NCBI RefSeq assembly: GCF_040227235.1
Contig: NZ_JBELNZ010000002.1
Coordinates: 744,001 to 808,000 of the forward strand
Direction of reading: 5' to 3'
Length of the DNA stretch: 64,000 bases
Origin: Parafrigoribacterium_A soli
GTDB lineage: Bacteria; Actinomycetota; Actinomycetes; Actinomycetales; Microbacteriaceae
Under the pieces are notes generated by a model. That model ran no database searches. It had not been told where the DNA came from and saw only the letters and a program-made list of their open reading frames with translations. The first letter of the stretch is position 1. The number at the start of each line of letters is the position of its first letter. The position numbers and the translations under genes are program-made. Shown here one piece after another: positions 25,352-32,267 of the stretch.

Positions 25352-25800
25352 CGCGCGCTCCAAAACTTGGAGACGCGCTCGCTCGCGGTCGCCTTGAGTG
25401 GCACCGACAGCGGCACGTCGACGTTGATGACCGAGGGTGCGAGCGGCAGCCGCACCGAGACCGCGATCGAGACCGTGATGGTGCCGAGCCTGGTCAGACA
25501 GTCGGTGGGCTCAGGCGTGCAGGTGACCGAGACCGTCGCATCCTTCGCGTCGAGCCCGTAGTCCTTCAGCCCGAACTGGATTGCGCGCTCGGTGCGTGCC
25601 TGCGCTTCGTCGACCGTTGCGGACTGCACGAAGACACGCACGGCCTGCCGCGCGGCACCCTCCACGGCGAGCGCGCCCGCCTGCACCGCGGCCATCACGA
25701 GCACGAGGTAGACGAGCGGTAGCAGCAGGATCATTCCCGTCGTAATGAACTCGAGCGAGGCGTTGCCGTCGTCGTCAGTCCAGCGTTTCGACCGCAGCAT
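25348..25800 (-). CDS. TadE-like minor pseudopilin
   Basis: A 150-residue protein with a prepilin-like N terminus, DDDG/NASLEFITTG, in which Glu and Phe stand at the +5 and +6 positions after a Gly that could be cut by a prepilin peptidase. A hydrophobic helix follows (about residues 18-45). The C-terminal domain is extracytoplasmic and contains two cysteines (VTCTPEPTDC) that could form a disulfide. GGAGGT stands eight bases before the ATG, and the gene overlaps the preceding TadE gene by 26 bases. Confidence 0.83.
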   Translation of the reverse strand: MLRSKRWTDDDGNASLEFITTGMILLLPLVYLVLVMAAVQAGALAVEGAARQAVRVFVQSATVDEAQARTERAIQFGLKDYGLDAKDATVSVTCTPEPTDCLTRLGTITVSIAVSVRLPLAPSVINVDVPLSVPLKATASERVSKFWSAR

Positions 25801-26164
25801 GACCGGTCACCTCCAGTCCACCGTCGATGCCGACCAGCCCGATGAGCGGCAGCGGCGCGTGCACGGTGATCTCGGCCGCGGGATGCCCGAGGTAGCTCCC
25901 ATACTGTGCCGTCACGTCATGCGCATACGAGGCACCGATCGCGGTCGTGATGAGATCGCGGGTGCGAGCCACCCCATCCGGCAGTCCGCTGTCGGCGAGC
26001 GCGGCGTATCGGGCGCCCTCCGCTGCGGCATCGAGCACGGTGTTGCGGATGTGCAGCGCGAGCCCGAGCTGCATGACCGAGAGCGTGAGGACGGTCAGCA
26101 ATCCGCTCACCATCACGAACTCGGCAACGGCCGAGCCTCGATCGTCGCGCAAGGTTCGCAGCAC
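25775..26164 (-). CDS. TadE-family minor pseudopilin
   Basis: A 129-residue protein. The N terminus, DDRG/SAVAEFVMVSGLLTVLTLSVMQLG, has the pseudopilin cleavage pattern with Glu+5 and Phe+6 and then a membrane helix, followed by the TadE signature HIRNTVLDAAAEGARYAALAD. TadE and TadF pseudopilins are processed by the prepilin peptidase and are needed for Flp pilus assembly. The GTG start is three bases after the flp stop, with no strong ribosome-binding site, suggesting coupling. Confidence 0.87.
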   Translation of the reverse strand: MLRTLRDDRGSAVAEFVMVSGLLTVLTLSVMQLGLALHIRNTVLDAAAEGARYAALADSGLPDGVARTRDLITTAIGASYAHDVTAQYGSYLGHPAAEITVHAPLPLIGLVGIDGGLEVTGHAAVETLD

Positions 26165-26167
26165 GGT

Positions 26168-26356
26168 TCAGAAGTTGAGCACGCGGGAGATCGCCTGCTG
26201 GAACACGTTGCTGAGCGCGGGCCCGGCGATGGCCCAGATGATGATCACGAGCCCGGCGGTCATGAGCGTGATGAGCACCCAGCCCGGCACGTCGCCACGG
26301 TCTTCGTGCTGAAGCCTGTGCAGGAATCGCTGCCCGAGGGTACGCAGTGTTGTCAC
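26168..26356 (-). CDS. Flp-type major pilin candidate
   Basis: A 62-residue protein between tadC and the tadE-like genes, the position of the Flp pilin. A 20-residue basic N terminus leads to EDRGDVPGWVLITLMTAGLV and one hydrophobic helix to about residue 50. Canonical Flp pilins are cut at G followed by four residues and E-Y; after this Gly the +5 residue is Trp, so the Glu is missing. Many copies of the mature peptide would form the filament. AAAGGA lies six bases before the GTG. Confidence 0.78.
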   Translation of the reverse strand: MTTLRTLGQRFLHRLQHEDRGDVPGWVLITLMTAGLVIIIWAIAGPALSNVFQQAISRVLNF

Positions 26357-26379
26357 GGTGTTTCCTTTCGATCGGAGGT

Positions 26380-27318
26380 CTAGAAACCCATTTGGAGGAC
26401 GAAGATGCCGGGAAAGATCGCGAACGCGATCGTGGTGGGGAGAATGAGGAACACGAGCGGAACGAGCATCGCGACCTCCTTTTTTCCCGCAAGTTCGAGC
26501 AGCTCGCGCTTGGCGTCGTCGCGACCGTCCTGCGCCTGCGCCCGTAGCACCTCGGAGAGTGGAGTGCCTCGCTCGAGCGCGCCGACGATCTGCTCGACGC
26601 AGCGCGAGAGAGCGGGGAGGCGGATGCCGTTCGACATGCCCTCGAGTGACTCACCGAGCGGAAGACCGGTGTTGACGGCGGCAACGACACTCGAGATCTC
26701 CCCCGCGAGCGCACCATGGCTGATGCGCGACACCCTTCGCAGCGCATCCAGGATGCCCTCACCGGCCGAGAGGCTGAGGGTGAGAAACTCGAGCACCGTC
26801 GGCAATTCGCTCGAGATCCTTTCGAGCCGCGCTCGTGCCGCTCGCTGCAGCAGGTAGTCACGCAGCACGACGCCCACCGCGCCCGGCACCACCACAATCA
26901 GCAGTTGGAGCATGGGCGCGAGCGCCTGGCTGCGGGAGATGGCGACCACGGCAAGGAGTCCGGCCACCGCGCCGCACAAGCCCCACACCAACTGCCGCGA
27001 ACGAAACGCCTCGACGCTGAGTGCGGACCCTGACTGGCGAAGGCGAAGCGCGATCGTGGCCGCGCCACCGAGCATGCGCCCCAGCAGGGCTCGTGCCCGC
27101 TCGAGGAGCGGTGCGAAAAGCATCCCCACAACGGGAAGCGGGTCGCTGGTGCGGCGATCGAGGAGCTCCCGCGCGCCCGTCGATACGTCCGCGAGGTATG
27201 GGGCGACGCGGCTGACCAGCCTCGGACGCCCGAGCCTCGGCAGCAGGCTCGCGAGAGACCACAGCCCAAGCCCGAGCGTTACACCGCAGACCGCCGCCCA
27301 CGCCGAGAGCGACGTCAC
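26380..27318 (-). CDS. tadC: Type II secretion F-domain protein TadC
   Basis: A 312-residue inner-membrane platform protein of the Tad system. Membrane helices lie near residues 5-25, 105-150 and 280-305, around a cytoplasmic T2SF domain with LPTVLEFLTLSLSAGEGILDALRRV and LERGTPLSEVLRAQAQDGRDDAKRELLELAGKKEVAMLVPLVFLILP (landmarks at about 190-295). The C-terminal PLVFLILPTTIAFAIFPG is the most conserved part. The GTG start overlaps the tadB stop (GTGA). Confidence 0.9.
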   Translation of the reverse strand: MTSLSAWAAVCGVTLGLGLWSLASLLPRLGRPRLVSRVAPYLADVSTGARELLDRRTSDPLPVVGMLFAPLLERARALLGRMLGGAATIALRLRQSGSALSVEAFRSRQLVWGLCGAVAGLLAVVAISRSQALAPMLQLLIVVVPGAVGVVLRDYLLQRAARARLERISSELPTVLEFLTLSLSAGEGILDALRRVSRISHGALAGEISSVVAAVNTGLPLGESLEGMSNGIRLPALSRCVEQIVGALERGTPLSEVLRAQAQDGRDDAKRELLELAGKKEVAMLVPLVFLILPTTIAFAIFPGIFVLQMGF

Positions 27319-28178
27319 TGGAACCACCTGCGTTCCTCCGGCATCCGCCCGAGCTGCTGCATGAGGCGATAGGCGAGAACGCTCACGACGAGCCCGCCGA
27401 CGATGAGTCCGATGCCCGCCGTGGTGTTGTACGCCGCGGCGGCCTCCGGTCGGGAGGCGAGAAGGAGCAGGATGACCCACGGCGCTGCCACCCCGAGCTT
27501 CGCGGCGTTCATCACCCACGACTGCCGCGCTTCGACCTCGGCGCGGATGGCGGCATCCTGTCGAAGGTATGCGGCGAGGTTGCGAAGCACCGTCGTGAGT
27601 TCGCTGCCGCCCACCTCGCGAGACATCCGCAGTGTTTCGAGGATGCGATCGGAGACCGGGTCGGCGAGCGCCGCCTTCAACTCGTCGAGACAGAGCGCGA
27701 AATTTCCGGTGCGGCGGTACTGCCGCTCGAAACGTGCGAAAGCACCGCGAGCAAATGCCGGACCGGTGTGGGCGAGCGCCATCACGCTGTCGGGCAGGGC
27801 GAGTCCTGAACGCACCGCGGAGACGAGGTGGTCGACGACATCGGGCCAGACCACCCGATTCGCCCGGCGGCGTGCGTTCGCTCGCCAGGTGACAACCGCG
27901 AAGGGAAGTACGAACGCCGTGAGGGCTGCCGCGACCGCGAGGGCGGCCACCGGGACGAAGGCGAACACGAGTGCGGCACCCACAAGGGCCGCGAGGCAAG
28001 AGACCACGACGAAGGCGGCGACGGATGCCCTCGGCATTCCCGCTTGCGCGAGCCTCACCCGCAGCAGTGCGGAGAGCGCGGACTTTTCGCGCCGCGATCC
28101 GGTGTCGCGCGGCCAAAGAAAGGGTGAGAGCGCGAGCAACAGTCCCAGAGCCAGCAGGCAACCGAGCACGACACTCAT
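27315..28178 (-). CDS. tadB: Type II secretion F-domain protein TadB
   Basis: A 287-residue platform protein paired with TadC. Helices are predicted near residues 1-20, 52-95, 225-250 and 258-275. The cytoplasmic T2SF region includes WPDVVDHLVSAVRSGLALPDSVMALA and SREVGGSELTTVLRNLAAYLRQDAAIRAEVEARQ. It forms the membrane platform on which the TadA ATPase acts. It overlaps tadA and tadC by four bases on each side, so the operon is tightly coupled. Confidence 0.91.
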   Translation of the reverse strand: MSVVLGCLLALGLLLALSPFLWPRDTGSRREKSALSALLRVRLAQAGMPRASVAAFVVVSCLAALVGAALVFAFVPVAALAVAAALTAFVLPFAVVTWRANARRRANRVVWPDVVDHLVSAVRSGLALPDSVMALAHTGPAFARGAFARFERQYRRTGNFALCLDELKAALADPVSDRILETLRMSREVGGSELTTVLRNLAAYLRQDAAIRAEVEARQSWVMNAAKLGVAAPWVILLLLASRPEAAAAYNTTAGIGLIVGGLVVSVLAYRLMQQLGRMPEERRWFQ

Positions 28179-29407
28179 GCGGCGCCCTCCGCGAGGACGA
28201 CCGACAGATCGAAGCCGGCCGCGCGAAACTTGGCGGTTTTCGTGGGATACCCGCCCGTAGCCGCGAGCGTGCCGCGCTGCATGGTAAAGATGGTGCTGGC
28301 TTCGATGATCGACCCCGACGTCTGTCCGCTCGTGGCGAGGATCTCAACGATCCTGCGCGTGCCGTTTCGAGCGAGTTCGCAGTGCACGACGATATCGATG
28401 CTCGACGCGACCGTTGGAACGACGAAGGATGAGTCGATGTTGCGGCCCGCGAGCAGTGGCAGCGTCGAGAGTTTCGACAGGGCATCCCGTGCGCTGTTGG
28501 CGTGAATGGAGCACATTCCGGGCAGCCCGGAATTGAGCGCGATGAGGAGGTCTAGCGACTCGGCCTCGCGCACCTCGCCGACCACGAGGCGGTCGGGGCG
28601 CATCCGCAGTGCCTCTTTGATCAGTCGCCGCAGCGTAATCTCGCCCGTGCCCTCGAGGCTGGGCTGCCGGCACTGCATCGCGACGGTGTCGCGGGCGCTG
28701 AGGTCGAGTTCGAAGGTCTCCTCGACCGTGACGATGCGCTCGTTGGGCCTCGCCGACGACAGCAGGGCGTTCAGGAGCGTGGTCTTACCGCTCTGCGTCG
28801 CGCCCGAGACGAGGATGTTCTGCCCGGCGAGCACGCACATGCGCAGGAATTCGGCCGCCTGTTGCGTGACCGAGCCGAGGCTCACGAGCGTCTGCAGGTC
28901 ACCGATGCGCCTGGTGAACTTGCGGATGTTGACCGCCCAGTGCTTCTGCGTGATGTCGGGGATGACCACGTGCAGGCGGCTGCCGTCGGGCAGCGAGGCG
29001 TCGACGAAGGGCGAACTGAGGTCGACGCGGCGACCGGAGGACTGCAGCATCCGCTCGACCAGGTCGCGCACCTGACTGCCGGTGAGCTCAACCGTCGTCA
29101 GTTCCGGGATGCCGTTGCGGGCGACGAAGACCCGCTCCGGCCCGTTGATCCAAATCTCCTCGACCTCCGGGTCGTCGAGGAACGGCTGCAACGGGCCGAA
29201 GCCGGTGAGGGTGGCGACGATCTGCTTTGTTGCGAGCGACTCGTCTGCCAGCAGCGGGAACGAGCCTCCTAGAGCACGTTCGCTATATCGCTGCACCTCG
29301 TCGTGCACGTAGCGCTGGGCCAGCGCGTGATCGCCACCGAGGTCGATGCCGTCGCGGCGCACCCGCTCGCGAACCTGCTCGGTGATGATCGATACTGCCT
29401 TCGACAT
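28175..29407 (-). CDS. tadA: Secretion ATPase TadA/CpaF
   Basis: A 410-residue hexameric ATPase powering Flp pilus assembly. It has the CpaF N-domain (LTGFGPLQPFLDDPEVEEIWINGPERVFV near residues 70-100), Walker A SGATQSGKTTLL near 204, the Asp box, Walker B-like LVVGEVREAESLDLL and the His box GMCSIHANSA. I placed the start at the ATG at 29407 (MSKAVS); an in-frame TTG at 29434 would add nine residues. No TadZ/CpaE gene precedes it; a two-component system does. It heads the operon tadABC-flp-tadE-like genes. Confidence 0.92.
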   Translation of the reverse strand: MSKAVSIITEQVRERVRRDGIDLGGDHALAQRYVHDEVQRYSERALGGSFPLLADESLATKQIVATLTGFGPLQPFLDDPEVEEIWINGPERVFVARNGIPELTTVELTGSQVRDLVERMLQSSGRRVDLSSPFVDASLPDGSRLHVVIPDITQKHWAVNIRKFTRRIGDLQTLVSLGSVTQQAAEFLRMCVLAGQNILVSGATQSGKTTLLNALLSSARPNERIVTVEETFELDLSARDTVAMQCRQPSLEGTGEITLRRLIKEALRMRPDRLVVGEVREAESLDLLIALNSGLPGMCSIHANSARDALSKLSTLPLLAGRNIDSSFVVPTVASSIDIVVHCELARNGTRRIVEILATSGQTSGSIIEASTIFTMQRGTLAATGGYPTKTAKFRAAGFDLSVVLAEGAA

Positions 29408-29468
29408 TCGGCAATCATGAACCAGGAGCCGCAAGCCGCGTCGAGGTTATCCACAGGCGGCAACGCGC

Positions 29469-30113
29469 TCAGGAGTTGAGGTACGCCAGCGTCGCGAGCA
29501 CCCTCCGGTTGCCGCTGTCGTCGGGTGAGAGGCCGAGCTTCGCGAAGATGTTGCCGATGTGCTTGCTCACCGCGGTCTCCGTCACCGTGATCGCCTGCGC
29601 GATCTCGTGATTGCCGAGGCCCTGCGCCACGAGACCCAGCACCTCGTGCTCGCGCGGCGTGAGCGTGCGGATGGGGTCGTCGACGCTGCGACGCGTGAAC
29701 AGCTTGGCGATCACCTCGGGGTCCATCACGGCGGCACCGCCGATCACCCGACGGAGGGCGTCCACGAACTGGCCGACGTTGCCCACGCGCTCCTTGAGCA
29801 GGTAGCCAACGCCCTCCGAGCCGCCGGCGAGCAGGCGGCTCGCGTACTCGTCTTCGACGTAGGCGGAGAGCACGAGCACCGGGAATCCCGGCCTGCGCGC
29901 GCGAAGCTCGAGGGCCGCCTTCAGCCCCTCGTTGGTGAAAGTGGGCGGCATCCGCACGTCGAGCACGGCCGCGTCTGCCTCGGCGGTCTCGAAGGCCTCG
30001 AGCAGGTCATCCGCATTGCCTACCGAGGCGACGACCTCGAAGCCCTCGTTGCCGAGCAGCAGGCCGAGCCCCTCGCGCAGCAGCGCGTCGTCTTCGGCGA
30101 TCAGAATCCGCAT
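29469..30113 (-). CDS. NarL/LuxR-family response regulator
   Basis: A 214-residue regulator. The receiver domain has the acidic residues LIAEDD, phospho-acceptor Asp in AAVLDVRMPP near residue 52, and Lys in GYLLKERV near 107. The output domain is a LuxR helix-turn-helix, LTPREHEVLGLVAQGLGNHEIAQAITVTETAVSKHIGNIFAKL, at about 150-195. It overlaps the end of the kinase gene by 13 bases. Its likely targets are the divergent ABC transporter genes and its own operon. Confidence 0.94.
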   Translation of the reverse strand: MRILIAEDDALLREGLGLLLGNEGFEVVASVGNADDLLEAFETAEADAAVLDVRMPPTFTNEGLKAALELRARRPGFPVLVLSAYVEDEYASRLLAGGSEGVGYLLKERVGNVGQFVDALRRVIGGAAVMDPEVIAKLFTRRSVDDPIRTLTPREHEVLGLVAQGLGNHEIAQAITVTETAVSKHIGNIFAKLGLSPDDSGNRRVLATLAYLNS

Positions 30114-31384
30114 GGAAGCTCCACTCTCACGGTTGTGGGTCCTCCGACCGGGCTATCCACGGTCAGTGTTCCCTCGAACGCCGCGGCACGTCTGGCGATT
30201 CCTGCGAGTCCGGTGCCCGCTCCGTCGGTGGTGGCGCCTCCCCTGCCGTCGTCGGTCACCTCGATCACGAGAACGTCCTGATCCGCGCTGCGCTCGGTGT
30301 GCAGGGTGACGCTCGCGTGCTTCGCCTGGGAGTGCTTCGCCACGTTCGACAGCGCCTCGGCCACGACGAAGTAGGCCGCCGCCTCCACCGCCGCTGGCGC
30401 GCGCCGAAGGCCGGAGGCCTCGAGCACGACCGGGATGACCGAGCGGCTGGCCAGAGTGGATGCCGCACCCGCCAGCCCGAGTTCGTCGAGCACCGGCGGG
30501 TACACGTCGTGCACCGCGTTTCTCAGTTCGGCGAGCGCACCGGAGGCGGCATCCTGCGCCTTCTCAATGAACGGCAGGGCGGATGCCGGGTCGGTCTCGA
30601 AGGCGCGGTGCGCCATCCCGAGCATCATGACGACCCCGAGCAGCCGGTTCTGTGCGCCGTCGTGCAACTCGCGTTCGATGCGACGGAGCTCGGCCGAATG
30701 CGCCGCGAGCGCCGCGGCCCGGCTCGTCGAGAGCGCGTTGATGCGAGTCGCGAGTTCCGCATAGTGCCTGGGCGTGAGGATGCCGATGGTGCTGCTGGCG
30801 ACACGGCGCGCCAACCACGGCACGAGAAACCACACGAGCAGCGCGTAAAACACACCGAGCAGTGTGCCGAAGAAGGCGAGCGGCCAGCTCGTGACCGCGA
30901 AGTTGACATTCACGGGTGCCGCCGCCGGGAACATCCACCAGTACGCCGGCGTCAGGAGGGTGATTGCGCCGTCGATCACCAGCCAGCAGCTGATGAGCGC
31001 CACCGCCAGCACGAGTGTTGCGTGAACGAGCAGCCAGCCGAGCTCGCGTCGGGTTGTCGGTGAGGCGACGATGCGCTTCACGTCGTCAGCAGTGACAGGC
31101 CCAGCGAGATCGTCGCGACGGCTGCAGGCGCCGATTCCCATCACCCGTGCCGCACGTGCGTTCGCCCGGCAAGCGACGCGGTCGAGCAGATCCGCGGTGA
31201 ACGGCACTACGAACCGACCAAGGCCAAGGAGAAGAAAGGGCAGAGTGAGCACGACAACGACGAGCACTCCCACGGATGCGAACGCCCAGCACGCCTCGAC
31301 CGCGAGATAGCCCAGAAGGCGCGCGAGTGAGCGCCATCGGGATGCCGGGGAAGGTCTCACAGGTTCCATCCTGTCGGAGCGCAC
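30101..31384 (-). CDS. HisKA_3-type sensor histidine kinase
   Basis: A 427-residue kinase with about four membrane helices in two pairs (residues 20-60 and 130-205), separated by a cytoplasmic or extracytoplasmic segment. The dimerisation domain carries the phospho-acceptor His in RIERELHDGAQNRLLGV near residue 244. The ATPase domain has the N-box VAEALSNVAKHSQAKH and the glycine box TGLAGIARRAAAFEG. The GTG at 31384 is chosen because TATACC lies ten bases upstream; an ATG at 31369 is an alternative. The genes are divergent from an ABC exporter, a common arrangement for antimicrobial-peptide sensing, though that role is inferred. Confidence 0.9.
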   Translation of the reverse strand: MRSDRMEPVRPSPASRWRSLARLLGYLAVEACWAFASVGVLVVVVLTLPFLLLGLGRFVVPFTADLLDRVACRANARAARVMGIGACSRRDDLAGPVTADDVKRIVASPTTRRELGWLLVHATLVLAVALISCWLVIDGAITLLTPAYWWMFPAAAPVNVNFAVTSWPLAFFGTLLGVFYALLVWFLVPWLARRVASSTIGILTPRHYAELATRINALSTSRAAALAAHSAELRRIERELHDGAQNRLLGVVMMLGMAHRAFETDPASALPFIEKAQDAASGALAELRNAVHDVYPPVLDELGLAGAASTLASRSVIPVVLEASGLRRAPAAVEAAAYFVVAEALSNVAKHSQAKHASVTLHTERSADQDVLVIEVTDDGRGGATTDGAGTGLAGIARRAAAFEGTLTVDSPVGGPTTVRVELPCGF

Positions 31385-31394
31385 CGCGTTTGTC

Positions 31395-31400
31395 GGTATA
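31395..31400 (-). promoter_or_regulatory. Probable -10 element of the kinase-regulator operon
   Basis: TATACC on the minus strand, ten bases before the GTG at 31384. Confidence 0.5.
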
Positions 31401-31457
31401 GCCAGCTACACCATGAAGACACCGGCTGGCTGGATCGCACGTCTAGCACGTCATCCG

Positions 31458-31463
31458 TAACTT
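31458..31463 (+). promoter_or_regulatory. Probable -10 element of the MacB-like ABC operon
   Basis: TAACTT ends seven bases before the ATG at 31471, so the ATPase gene is probably leaderless. It faces the kinase promoter about 58 bases away. Confidence 0.5.
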
Positions 31464-31470
31464 CGCTTAT

Positions 31471-32265
31471 ATGCCAATCAATCAGCGTGACATGACCGGG
31501 TATGACGAGCAGACGTTCGCGGGATCGCCGGGCGATCGCCAGCCTGCGGTGCGACTCGAGAACGTCACCAAGGTATACGGCGCCGGATCGCAGCAGGTCG
31601 CCGCCCTGAGGGGAGTGTCACTGACGGTGCCTGCGCGCTCCTTCACCGCCGTGATGGGGCCCTCGGGCTCCGGCAAGAGCACCTTCCTGAACTCGGCCGC
31701 GGGACTCGACAAGCCCACCTCGGGCCGGGTGATCCTCGGCACCACCGAGGTGTCGAAGCTCAAGGCGCGCAAGCTCACCACCTTCCGACGCGACCACGTC
31801 GGCTTCGTCTTCCAGGCCTACAACCTGCTGTCCCACCTCTCGGTGGCGCAGAACATCACGCTGCCGTTGCTGCTCGCTCGTCGCAGGGTGGACCAGGCGT
31901 GGTTCAACCACATCGTGCAGGCCGTCGGCCTCGCGAATCTGATCGACAGGAGTCCTCAGGAGCTCTCGGGCGGGCAACAGCAGCGCGCGGCCATCGCCCG
32001 CGCTCTCATCGCGAAACCCGACGTGGTCTTCGCCGACGAGCCGACCGGCGCGCTCGACACCCGCACCAGCCACCAGGTGCTCGACCTGCTGCGGTACACG
32101 GCGGCCGAGCTGCACCAGACCGTCGTGATGGTCACCCACGACCCGGTCGCGGCCTCGTACGCAGACCGCGTGCTCTTTCTCGCCGACGGGCAGCTCGCGG
32201 GTTCCGTCGACTCCCCCGATGCGCAGAGCATCGCGGACCGGATGACGACCCTGGGGCAGTGGTAA
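31471..32265 (+). CDS. ABC transporter ATP-binding protein (MacB/LolD type)
   Basis: A 264-residue ATPase with Walker A GPSGSGKST near residue 65, Q-loop VFQAYNLLSHLSV, signature LSGGQQQRAAIARA near 166 and Walker B VVFADEPTGALDTR near 186. The PTGALDTRTSHQVLDLL stretch is typical of the MacB/LolD/BceA group. A 25-residue N-terminal extension precedes the domain. The permease starts two bases after the stop, and a two-component system is divergent, so the module probably responds to and expels envelope-active compounds. Confidence 0.93.
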   Translation: MPINQRDMTGYDEQTFAGSPGDRQPAVRLENVTKVYGAGSQQVAALRGVSLTVPARSFTAVMGPSGSGKSTFLNSAAGLDKPTSGRVILGTTEVSKLKARKLTTFRRDHVGFVFQAYNLLSHLSVAQNITLPLLLARRRVDQAWFNHIVQAVGLANLIDRSPQELSGGQQQRAAIARALIAKPDVVFADEPTGALDTRTSHQVLDLLRYTAAELHQTVVMVTHDPVAASYADRVLFLADGQLAGSVDSPDAQSIADRMTTLGQW

Positions 32266-32267
32266 CC

